Source of the DNA: JAAFKA01 sp044348925
Lineage (GTDB): Bacteria; Bacteroidota; Bacteroidia; Cytophagales; Thermoflexibacteraceae
DNA: 6,831 nt
Assembly (NCBI GenBank): GCA_044348925.1
Contig: JBIKRY010000261.1
Span: 1 to 6,831 of the forward strand
Reading direction: 5' to 3'
Shown: one piece after another, positions 1-6,357 of the stretch
How positions within the stretch are numbered: the first letter of the stretch is position 1
Layout of the letters: every line of letters begins with the position of its first letter
Notes under the pieces: generated by a model
Told to the model about the DNA's origin: nothing
The model's input: only the letters and a program-made list of their open reading frames with translations
Database searches by the model: none
Made by a program: the position numbers and the translations under genes

Positions 1-42
1 TTTGTGAATTTATAACCAAGTTCATTTTTATCCTTACATTTC

Positions 43-88
43 ATTCGCTTAGGCAGCCCCGCCTAAAGGCGAATATACGGTATCCGTA
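43..88 (+). repeat. Two-hairpin repeat unit, copy R3, upstream of radA
   Basis: The unit folds into two hairpins. The first pairs ATTCGC (43-48) with GCGAAT (69-74) and TTAGGC (49-54) with GCCTAA (61-66), giving 12 bp with a 2-nt bulge and a 6-nt loop. Inside it lies the smaller palindrome CGCCT-AA-AGGCG (60-71). The second hairpin is TACGG-TAT-CCGTA (76-88). Positions 60-81 match the reverse complement of the left arm of the radA/secDF inverted repeat over 22 bases with one mismatch, and share GCGAATATACGGT with its right arm. This marks a dispersed, non-coding repeat family. It could also terminate a gene beyond the left edge, but no T-run follows. Confidence 0.7.
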
Positions 89-187
89 GTTCACGTTATA
101 ATACTAATTTATAATCAACGCTAAATTTTACTACACAAAACTTACCTAAAAATTTTGCCCCGAAACACCCATTTAAAATTTCTATTT

Positions 188-218
188 TTGGGATTTGTGT
201 GCCAAAAACATATCTTTG
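188..218 (+). promoter_or_regulatory. Probable radA promoter, Bacteroidota type
   Basis: TTG at 188-190 is followed by a 20-nt spacer and TATCTTTG at 211-218. The latter is an exact match to the TAnnTTTG -7 element used by the Bacteroidota primary sigma factor. Transcription would be expected to start around 223-226, leaving a leader of roughly 12-15 nt before the radA ATG. The leader contains only a weak AAGG next to the start, normal for this phylum. The match is seen directly; promoter function is inferred. Confidence 0.6.
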
Positions 219-237
219 TATAAATCTAAAATAAGGT

Positions 238-1614
238 ATGGCAAAGACACGAACCGCATTTTTTTGTCAAAAATGTGGCTATAATTCTCCAAAATGGATG
301 GGAAAATGCCCATCTTGTAACGAATGGAACACTTTAGTAGAAGAAGTTTTGGCACGTGAAGACAAAAATACACGCAATTGGCGAAGCGAAGACAAACCCA
401 AAACTATTCAAAAACCCAAATTAATAGCCGATATAGAATACCAAGACCAACAGAGAATGATTACCAAAGATGCCGAACTGAATCGAGTTTTGGGTGGCGG
501 TATTGTGGCAGGTTCTATGATTTTGATTGGTGGCGAGCCGGGAATTGGTAAATCTACACTAATGTTGCAAATTGCAGTTAGTTTGGCAGATTGCAAAGTT
601 TTGTATGTATCAGGCGAAGAAAGTGAGCAACAAATAAAAATGCGTGCCGAAAGACTCGGTTATCAGTCCAATCAATGTTATATTTTGGCAGAAACCTCCA
701 CACAAAATATTTTTCAGCAAATAGAGGCATTACAACCAGATGTTTTAATTGTAGATTCTATCCAAACTTTGCATACCACAGTCATAGATTCGGCTGCTGG
801 TAGTGTGTCGCAGGTGCGTGAATGTACTGCCGAATTACTCAAATTTGCCAAAGAATCTGCAACACCTGTTTTTTTGATAGGACATATTACCAAAGATGGC
901 AGCCTTGCAGGTCCCAAAATGTTGGAACACATGGTAGATACCGTTTTGCAATTTGAAGGAGATAGACATTTGAGTTATCGTATTTTGCGAACTGTAAAAA
1001 ACCGTTTTGGCTCTACCTCCGAACTTGGTATTTATGAAATGTTGGCGACAGGTTTGCGTGAGGTTAGCAATCCTTCCGAAATTCTTATTTCGCAACGTGA
1101 TGAAGATTTTAGTGGCGTAGCTATTGGCGTGATGTTGGAAGGCAATAGACCTTTATTAATTGAAATTCAATCGTTGGTAAGTACTGCTGCATACGGCAAT
1201 CCACAACGAAGTACAACAGGTTTTGACAATAAACGGTTGGCAATGTTATTGGCGGTATTAGAAAAACGGGGAGGATTTAGATTAGGCACACAAGATGTAT
1301 TTTTAAATATTGCTGGAGGTTTGAAAGTGGAAGACCCTGCTATTGATTTGGCAGTCTGTACGGCTATTTTATCGTCTTTCGAGGAAAAAGTAGTACCTAA
1401 GCATGTATGCTTATCCGCAGAAATTGGTTTGGGAGGCGAAATTAGGGCAGTAAATCGAATAGAGCAAAGAATTTCGGAAGCCGAGAAATTAGGTTTCAAA
1501 GAAATTTATATTTCTAAATACAATGGCAAAGGCTTAGATAAAAATGCTTTTAAAATCAAAATAGTAGAGGTAGGAAGTATGGGCGAAGTGGTGGAAAAGT
1601 TGTTTTTTGACTAA
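238..1614 (+). CDS. radA: DNA repair protein RadA (Sms), recombination branch-migration ATPase
   Basis: RadA is a RecA-like ATPase that works in the cytoplasm with RecA, promoting branch migration and processing of recombination intermediates during break repair. All family landmarks are visible in order. A four-cysteine zinc finger (C10, C13, C24, C27) sits at the N-terminus. The Walker A loop is GEPGIGKST at 99-107 with K105, and Walker B is at about 168-173, ending in D173. The RadA-specific KNRFG motif is at 254-258. A C-terminal Lon-protease-like domain runs from about 280 to the end and includes the GGLKVEDPA segment; in this family it is structural rather than proteolytic. The length of 458 residues is normal. 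The start is chosen because MAKTRTAFFCQKCG is the typical RadA opening. A Bacteroidota-type promoter lies just upstream. The gene converges on secDF, and its stop is 7 nt from a large inverted repeat. No frame damage is seen. Confidence 0.98.
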   Translation: MAKTRTAFFCQKCGYNSPKWMGKCPSCNEWNTLVEEVLAREDKNTRNWRSEDKPKTIQKPKLIADIEYQDQQRMITKDAELNRVLGGGIVAGSMILIGGEPGIGKSTLMLQIAVSLADCKVLYVSGEESEQQIKMRAERLGYQSNQCYILAETSTQNIFQQIEALQPDVLIVDSIQTLHTTVIDSAAGSVSQVRECTAELLKFAKESATPVFLIGHITKDGSLAGPKMLEHMVDTVLQFEGDRHLSYRILRTVKNRFGSTSELGIYEMLATGLREVSNPSEILISQRDEDFSGVAIGVMLEGNRPLLIEIQSLVSTAAYGNPQRSTTGFDNKRLAMLLAVLEKRGGFRLGTQDVFLNIAGGLKVEDPAIDLAVCTAILSSFEEKVVPKHVCLSAEIGLGGEIRAVNRIEQRISEAEKLGFKEIYISKYNGKGLDKNAFKIKIVEVGSMGEVVEKLFFD

Positions 1615-1621
1615 ACAATCT

Positions 1622-1752
1622 AAGTTGCATAGCAACCGTATATTTGCCTTTAGGCGAATGTATAAAAATAGTTAAGTTTGTTGATTATCAATTAATTAAC
1701 TTATTATTTTAAACATTCGCATGAATGCGAATATACGGTTGCTACGCAACTT
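1622..1752. repeat. Large imperfect inverted repeat filling the radA/secDF gap (copies R2 and R1)
   Basis: The arms 1622-1661 and 1713-1752 are reverse complements at 35 of 40 positions, around an AT-rich spacer of 51 nt. Each arm contains two short hairpins of its own. The left arm has GTTGC-ATA-GCAAC (1624-1636) and ATTTGCCT-TT-AGGCGAAT (1642-1659, one T-G wobble). The right arm has ATTCGCAT-GA-ATGCGAAT (1715-1732) and GTTGC-TAC-GCAAC (1738-1750). Exactly 7 nt separate each arm from the neighbouring stop codon. The element resembles a pair of head-to-head REP or MITE-like units. No transposase or clear target-site duplication is visible. It likely acts as a terminator or transcript-end stabiliser for both convergent genes. 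Confidence 0.85.
1671..1700. repeat. Nested palindromes in the AT-rich core of the inverted repeat
   Basis: GTTAA at 1671-1675 pairs with TTAAC at 1696-1700, and between them lies TTGAT-T-ATCAA (1681-1691). The same 12-mer TTGATTATCAAT (1681-1692) recurs at 6191-6202 in the other large AT-rich gap. Both could be chance in DNA this AT-rich. Confidence 0.4.
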
Positions 1753-1756
1753 TTTT
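1738..1756 (+). terminator. Candidate intrinsic terminator of radA
   Basis: The hairpin GTTGC-TAC-GCAAC (1738-1750) is followed directly by six T residues (1751-1756), the form of a rho-independent terminator reading rightward from radA. The stem is only 5 bp, but the whole 131-nt inverted repeat could close around it and strengthen the structure. No T-run follows the equivalent hairpin in the leftward direction, so secDF would need another mechanism or rely on the long stem. Confidence 0.5.
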
Positions 1757-1759
1757 GAT

Positions 1760-4700
1760 TTATACTTTTGGTACTTCTGCTGTTACAGGTTTTTCGTCTG
1801 CTTTACCATATTTTTCTAAAGTATCTGCTACAATCGCAGTAGAAACATAAATAGAAGAATACGTACCAAACACAATACCAATAATCATAGAAAAACAGAA
1901 ACCTTGCAAAGTTTGTCCACCAAAAATCATCATCACAAACAATACCAATAAAGATGCAACCGCAGTAATCAAAGTACGGCTTAAGGTATCATTTACAGAG
2001 GCATTCAAAGTTTTTTCAATTTCGTCTCCTTCCATACGTTTGTTCATAAACTCACGAATACGGTCAAATACAACCACTTTGTCATTGATAGAATACCCTA
2101 CAATAGTCAAAATAGCTGCCACAAAAACTTGGTCAACTTCAAAATTGAAACCTACCAAACCTGCTATGGCATAAATTGCAATTACCACTAAAACGTCATG
2201 TAATTCAGCAATTACAGCACCCAAACCAAATTGCCATCTTTGAAAACGTACTACAATGTATAAGAAAATTCCTAACAAAGCAGCCAAAGTAGCCTGCCAA
2301 GCCGAGTTTCTAATATCATCTGCAATCGTAGAACCTACTTTGGAAGTGCTTACAATTTTAGGCTCGTTGCTCGCAAAATCTTTTAGACCTGTTTCCAAAG
2401 CTGCTTGTACTTTTTTGTCTGCTTCTTCTGTTTCTTCTTCGATTAAGTAAGTAGTAGTAACTTTAATTTTATTGTTTGAATTATAAGTTTTTACTTCTGT
2501 ACCTTTGTTTTCAAAATTATCGACTAATTTGTCTTTAATATCAGAAGCAACTACAGCATCTTTAAACTCTACAATATATGTTCTACCACCTTTAAAATCT
2601 ACGCCCAAATTCATTCCACCTTTTACTACAATAGCAATAATTCCTAATGCAATAATTGCAATAGATACAGTATAAGCCATTTTACGTTTTCCTTTCGAGA
2701 TAAAATCGTAATTTGTACCTGTTGCAAAGTTATTTGTCCATGAGTTACCAAATTTCATAGAATTTGGATAGTTTTTAGCCCACCAGAAAATAATTACTTT
2801 CGAAACATATACCGCAGTAAAGAAAGAAATTAAAATACCAATTACCAAAGTAACTGCAAAGCCTTTGATAGGACCAGAACCAAATAATAACAAAATAACA
2901 CCTGTTAATAAAGTTGTTACGTTAGAGTCAAAGATAGAAGCAAATGCTTTTTCATAACCCAATTCTAAAGCCTCTATAATAGATTTACCATTTTTGAGTT
3001 CTTCTCGCACCCTTTCATAAATCAATACGTTAGCATCGACAGCCATACCAAAAGTTAATACGATACCTGCAATACCAGGGAGTGTCAAGGCAGAACCTAA
3101 TTGTGCCATGATACCGATAAGGAAGAAAATGTTGAAAGATAAAGCAACATTTGCCACTACGCCACCTTGTGCATAATAGAAAACCATAAAACCAATTACC
3201 AAAGCCAAACCTACTAAAGTAGAAATTAAACCTTGATTAATAGACTCTTTTCCTAAAGATGGTCCCACTACAGCTTCTTCTACAATACGAGTAGGAGCAG
3301 GCAATTTACCAGCTTTTAAGATATTAGATAAATCTTGTGCTTCTTCTATCGTGAAATTACCTGAAATTTGAGAATTTCCACCACCGATTTCTGATTGTAC
3401 TACAGGAGCAGAATATACCAAACCGTCAAGTACAATAGCAATACGATTGTTGATATTTGCACCCGTAAGTTTTTTCCATAATCTTGCACCTTCTGGATTC
3501 ATTTGCATAGAAACATAAGGCTTACCACCATTAATTCTATCTAAATCTCCGCGTGCATCTTCGATAACTTCGCCACCTAAAGAGGCTTTACCATTTTTAC
3601 TTTTTTTCAATACATACAAAGTATAGTAAGATTTGCCTTTTTCTTTGTCTTCAAAATTTGCTTTTGCTTCCCAAGCAAAAACCATATTTTGTGGTATCAA
3701 ATTACGAACTTCTCTATCATTGATTAAAGTATTGATTTGGGCAGTATCGCCAGCCTCATATACCAATTCTCTTGGGCTTGCTAATTTTGCAAACAACGGA
3801 GAAACATCTTTTGGGTCTGCTTGTTTCGAAGTATCTCCAATAGTTTTACCATCTTTTTTGAGTTGGTCTGCCAAATTATTTTTTGCAGAATCTGCTTTTT
3901 TGGTAGTGTCATTGGTAGCAAGTGCCTTGACAGTATCTTTTACTGCTTGTGGAACTGTAGAATCACCTGTCAATAAAGCACTTGCTTTTTGACGTTTTAC
4001 TAAGAAATCATTAGCTTTTTGAATATATTGAATATAATCTTTTGCTTCGTAAACTTCCCAAAACTCTAATTTTGCTACGCCTTGCAATAATTTGCGTACC
4101 CTTTCTGGGTTATCTACCCCTGGCAACTCTACTTGAATACGGCTTGTATTTGGAATACGTTGCACATTAGGCTGTGTAGTACCAAATTTGTCAATACGAG
4201 TTTTTATAATGTTGTAAGCTCTATCAATAGCACCATCAACTTCTGATTGAATAATAGTTTTGATTTGCGTTTCTGGAGTTTTTACATCTATACGACCTTG
4301 GTTAGAAGAATTGGCAAATACCACAGATAATTTTCCAACACCTGCTATTTTTTCATATTCTTCAAAAAATAAGGTAGTAAATTGTGCCGTACTTGTTTTT
4401 TGACGTTCTTGTGCTGCTGCAATAGCTTTTGCAAAGTTTGCATCATCTGTGTTATTTGCCAAGCCTTTTAAGATTTCTACAGGCGAAACTTCCAATACCA
4501 CGTGCATACCGCCTTGTAAATCCAAACCAAGATGTAATTCATTATTTTTTACTTGATTATAGGTAAAATTTGCAAAGCCTAAATTATAGACATTTACTTT
4601 TCCCATAGAATCCAAATATTTTTGACGTTTAGCATAGTCTAAACCTTTGTCTGTTGTGGCAAAAGCATCTGCTTGACCCTGAATTTTTTGGGAAACAAAT

Positions 4701-4774
4701 GTAAAAGACAAATAATAGGCACACAACAAAGAAACAATTACCGTTAAGGCAATAATACCGTTTTTATTTTGCAT
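1760..4774 (-). CDS. secDF: Protein translocase subunit SecDF (SecD-SecF fusion)
   Basis: SecDF is an inner-membrane accessory of SecYEG that uses the proton gradient to pull exported proteins through late in translocation. SecD and SecF are fused, as is usual in Bacteroidota, and 1004 residues is a normal length. The first membrane segment is at about 6-24. The SecD signature GLDLQGG follows at 83-89, leading into the periplasmic P1 region. Membrane helices run from about 515 to 662 and include GMAVDANVLIYERVREEL (576-593) with the conserved acidic D580. The SecF half starts with a helix near 700-717, then GVDFKGG (724-730), a small periplasmic domain, and helices from about 828 to 980 that include VGYSINDKVVVFDRIRE (892-908). 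Residues about 262-325 form a Lys/Asp/Thr/Ala-rich, probably flexible insertion within P1. The gene converges on radA. It follows the methyltransferase gene by 52 nt, with no promoter or terminator seen in that gap, so the two may share a transcript. Confidence 0.97.
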   Translation of the reverse strand: MQNKNGIIALTVIVSLLCAYYLSFTFVSQKIQGQADAFATTDKGLDYAKRQKYLDSMGKVNVYNLGFANFTYNQVKNNELHLGLDLQGGMHVVLEVSPVEILKGLANNTDDANFAKAIAAAQERQKTSTAQFTTLFFEEYEKIAGVGKLSVVFANSSNQGRIDVKTPETQIKTIIQSEVDGAIDRAYNIIKTRIDKFGTTQPNVQRIPNTSRIQVELPGVDNPERVRKLLQGVAKLEFWEVYEAKDYIQYIQKANDFLVKRQKASALLTGDSTVPQAVKDTVKALATNDTTKKADSAKNNLADQLKKDGKTIGDTSKQADPKDVSPLFAKLASPRELVYEAGDTAQINTLINDREVRNLIPQNMVFAWEAKANFEDKEKGKSYYTLYVLKKSKNGKASLGGEVIEDARGDLDRINGGKPYVSMQMNPEGARLWKKLTGANINNRIAIVLDGLVYSAPVVQSEIGGGNSQISGNFTIEEAQDLSNILKAGKLPAPTRIVEEAVVGPSLGKESINQGLISTLVGLALVIGFMVFYYAQGGVVANVALSFNIFFLIGIMAQLGSALTLPGIAGIVLTFGMAVDANVLIYERVREELKNGKSIIEALELGYEKAFASIFDSNVTTLLTGVILLLFGSGPIKGFAVTLVIGILISFFTAVYVSKVIIFWWAKNYPNSMKFGNSWTNNFATGTNYDFISKGKRKMAYTVSIAIIALGIIAIVVKGGMNLGVDFKGGRTYIVEFKDAVVASDIKDKLVDNFENKGTEVKTYNSNNKIKVTTTYLIEEETEEADKKVQAALETGLKDFASNEPKIVSTSKVGSTIADDIRNSAWQATLAALLGIFLYIVVRFQRWQFGLGAVIAELHDVLVVIAIYAIAGLVGFNFEVDQVFVAAILTIVGYSINDKVVVFDRIREFMNKRMEGDEIEKTLNASVNDTLSRTLITAVASLLVLFVMMIFGGQTLQGFCFSMIIGIVFGTYSSIYVSTAIVADTLEKYGKADEKPVTAEVPKV

Positions 4775-4826
4775 TGTATTATGTTTTTGAAGTTTGAAAA
4801 TTGAATTTAATGTGATATTTTTAGGT

Positions 4827-5453
4827 TTATTTTTCGATAACTGCTTTTATTAGCATAGATTTCCACAAATAAGGCAAACGTCCACAGCCAACAAAATGCG
4901 TTACTCTAAATCCTGCTTCTTCGAGAAGTTGTGTCAAAGTATCTTTTGACCAAAATTTTATATGACCACCGTCCCATAAAGCAGAAAAATGATTATCCAT
5001 TTTGTTTGTCAATGCCAATACCAGATTTTTTAAGTAACCATGATACGGAGTTGTCAATAAAATTTCACCACCACCATTTTTGAGTAAAATTTCTTTACAG
5101 AATTTGATATAATTTCGAGGGTCGTAGAGATGTTCCACTACTTCTGTAGAAATAATTGTATCAAAAGGTAAATTTCTAATCTCTTTTGGCAATTCATTTG
5201 TGGCAATATCTTGGACAAAAAATCTGTCTTGATGCTTTTGTTTAGCTAATTTAATAGCAGATTCTGATGCGTCAGTTCCATATACTTGATAACCTTTCTG
5301 CATGAGTATTCTTGCCATAGCACCTCCTCCACAACCTACATCTAAAATAAGTTTATTTTTATTTAGATTTAAAAGAGATGATAATGGAACAGATATATAG
5401 TCCAAATGACCAGTATATTCTGTAACATACTCACCATACATATATGTATTCAT
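4827..5453 (-). CDS. Class I SAM-dependent methyltransferase, UbiG/Methyltransf_23-like
   Basis: This 208-residue soluble protein carries the Rossmann-fold S-adenosylmethionine site. Motif I is LDVGCGGG at 37-44, the acidic end of strand 2 is D61 in GTDAS, and a further acidic residue, D82, lies in QDI. The segment EVVEHLYDP (104-112) and the later GHIKFWS (163-169), followed by a TLTQLLEEAGF-type helix, are typical of the UbiG-like and Methyltransf_23 groups. The methyl acceptor cannot be read from the sequence. It is shorter than most UbiG proteins and has no quinone-pathway neighbour, so I give no gene symbol. No signal peptide or membrane segment is seen. The ATG at 5453 gives a full-length domain; a second Met at residue 5 is an alternative start. 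The gene lies 52 nt upstream of secDF in the same direction and 40 nt downstream of a terminator-like hairpin, so it should have its own promoter, but I see no good consensus match there. Confidence 0.92.
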   Translation of the reverse strand: MNTYMYGEYVTEYTGHLDYISVPLSSLLNLNKNKLILDVGCGGGAMARILMQKGYQVYGTDASESAIKLAKQKHQDRFFVQDIATNELPKEIRNLPFDTIISTEVVEHLYDPRNYIKFCKEILLKNGGGEILLTTPYHGYLKNLVLALTNKMDNHFSALWDGGHIKFWSKDTLTQLLEEAGFRVTHFVGCGRLPYLWKSMLIKAVIEK

Positions 5454-5493
5454 ATAAAATATTAATTTAGAAAATTAGATGTAACAAGCCTTT

Positions 5494-5516
5494 AAAAACA
5501 GATTGCATCTGTTTTT
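5494..5516 (-). terminator. Perfect hairpin with A-run and T-run, terminator of the 128-residue gene
   Basis: AAAAACAGAT (5494-5503) pairs perfectly with ATCTGTTTTT (5507-5516) around a 3-nt loop, TGC. Because the stem begins with five A and ends with five T, it has terminator form on both strands. On the minus strand it lies 20 nt past the stop codon of the 5537-5923 gene and 40 nt before the methyltransferase start, so it most likely ends that gene's transcript. An attenuator role for the downstream genes is an alternative. Confidence 0.7.
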
Positions 5517-5536
5517 GCATAACTTTCATACAAAAA

Positions 5537-5923
5537 CTACGGGGCATTAATAAGAATGGAGGTTTTGAAAAGATTTTGGAAGTAGGAAAGTAAGAAAACA
5601 GACTGAAAAGTTTGTCTAATTACTTCTTTGCTTAGTATGGGAAAAGAAATGAAAAATTGTGGAATTTCTACAAAAACTATTTTATGAAATTCACATTGCA
5701 AACCTAAATTAATTACTGCATCAAAAGGCAAACCCTCCGAATAACTTGCATGTTCACTTTGCGAGTTATTCGTGTCTTTGTTTACATTGTCATTGTTTTG
5801 TTCTGTTTTTTTGGAAATTGTTGCTTCATTTTTTGGGGTAAAAACCGCAAAAAAACTTGCATTCAATACCAATAATAAAAACAAAAAAGAAATGCTTTGT
5901 AAGATGGATTTATTTTTTAGCAT
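5537..5923 (-). CDS. Small exported or membrane-anchored protein of unknown function
   Basis: I do not recognise this 128-residue protein. It starts with a positively charged stretch (MLKNK) and a hydrophobic segment at about 8-29 that looks like a signal peptide or anchor; no lipobox cysteine is evident. Residues about 31-62 are polar and rich in Asn, Lys, Glu, Thr and Ser, probably a disordered linker. From EGLPFDAVINLG (63-74) onward the chain becomes hydrophobic and aromatic (FFISFPIL, FLLSYFQNLF) and ends in INAP followed directly by TAG. It is a plausible real gene: it has a TAnnTTTG element 30 nt upstream of its ATG and a strong terminator 20 nt after its stop. It has no obvious functional link to its neighbours, although it lies upstream of the methyltransferase and secDF in the same direction. 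A minor envelope protein, or a regulatory nascent chain, are both possible and unproven. Confidence 0.72.
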   Translation of the reverse strand: MLKNKSILQSISFLFLLLVLNASFFAVFTPKNEATISKKTEQNNDNVNKDTNNSQSEHASYSEGLPFDAVINLGLQCEFHKIVFVEIPQFFISFPILSKEVIRQTFQSVFLLSYFQNLFKTSILINAP

Positions 5924-5945
5924 TAATTTTAAGATATATTACAGT

Positions 5946-5963
5946 ATATAGTCAAAACTATAT
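5946..5963 (-). promoter_or_regulatory. Proximal promoter element with overlapping palindrome, 128-residue gene
   Basis: Read leftward, TAGTTTTG (5960-5953) matches TAnnTTTG exactly and lies 30 nt before the ATG of the 5537-5923 gene. No TTG is found at the expected -33 distance, so the promoter would be weak alone. The -7 element is embedded in the perfect palindrome ATATAGT-CAAA-ACTATAT (5946-5963, 7-bp arms, 4-nt centre). A repressor bound there would block the element, but this operator role is an inference. Confidence 0.45.
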
Positions 5964-6099
5964 TTTATTAAGTAATTGTAATTTTTAAATTATAAGTTTT
6001 TAAATTATGAAAGTAATTGATTAGCAATCACTTAGCAATAAAAATACTCGTGATTTATTTTTTCTTGTTGCCTATTACAAGCAAATTTACAAATGGGTG

Positions 6100-6130
6100 C
6101 AAATCTATGTATAAATTTTCGATATACAAA
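6100..6130 (-). promoter_or_regulatory. Distal leftward promoter, best consensus match in the gap
   Basis: Read leftward, TTTG (6130-6127), a 19-nt spacer and TAGATTTG (6107-6100) together match the Bacteroidota -33/-7 arrangement better than the proximal site. Transcription would start near 6094 and run to the 5537-5923 gene with a leader of about 170 nt. That leader is AT-rich and contains only small palindromes such as TGATT-AGC-AATCA (6018-6030). Activity is inferred. Confidence 0.45.
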
Positions 6131-6175
6131 ATTGGATACTTAGGAATTTTTATATTTAGCCCATAATTTTTGTAT

Positions 6176-6188
6176 AGTTACTGTAACT
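6176..6188. promoter_or_regulatory. Operator-like palindrome AGTTAC-T-GTAACT
   Basis: Two 6-bp arms mirror each other perfectly around a single T. The site lies about 45 nt upstream of the distal leftward -33 element, a position compatible with an activator or a remote operator. No regulator gene is nearby and the binding protein is unknown. A chance palindrome is possible. Confidence 0.3.
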
Positions 6189-6321
6189 CTTTGATTATCA
6201 ATCGTATTGTTTTTTTAAGTTCTGCTATTTGTTTTTTTTCATATTTTTGTCATCAATACTTGCTACATTTTATAGAAAAAAAATAGATGAAACAATTTTG
6301 ATGGGTGGGAAATGTATTATA

Positions 6322-6357
6322 ACAAAAACTTTCCAAAAGCCTAAAACTTTTGGAAAG
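6322..6357 (-). terminator. Strong intrinsic terminator of the right-edge gene
   Basis: CTTTCCAAAAG (6329-6339) pairs perfectly with CTTTTGGAAAG (6347-6357) around a 7-nt loop. Read leftward, the 11-bp stem is followed by TTTTTG (6328-6323). It lies 20 nt past the stop codon of the 6378 gene, the usual position for a rho-independent terminator, and supports that gene being real and transcribed leftward. Confidence 0.85.

Noticed and set aside
3..89. Frame open from the left edge on the plus strand
   Set aside because: It is only 28 codons long and runs through the hairpin repeat, so it is not a credible gene end.
182..373. 63-codon minus-strand frame across the radA start
   Set aside because: It covers the radA promoter and zinc-finger codons antisense. 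No promoter or terminator fits it.
714..1499. Several minus-strand open frames inside radA
   Set aside because: They overlap each other and the conserved RadA core in other frames and look like shadows of its codon usage.
1622..1752. Complete MITE with target-site duplication
   Set aside because: The arms resemble terminal inverted repeats, but the flanks (ACAATCT and TTTTGAT) show no duplication, and each arm is itself a two-hairpin unit matching a lone copy elsewhere. A REP-like pair fits better.
3633..3992. 119-codon open frame on the plus strand inside secDF
   Set aside because: It lies wholly antisense to a well-conserved gene, and its sequence is the mirror of the low-complexity SecD segment. 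No promoter or family resemblance is seen.
5531..5539. Leftward -7 element (TAGTTTTTG) for the methyltransferase
   Set aside because: It has one base too many between TA and TTTG, and lies upstream of the terminator-like hairpin.
6242..6249. Plus-strand TATTTTTG promoter element
   Set aside because: No TTG lies at a suitable distance and no plus-strand gene follows.
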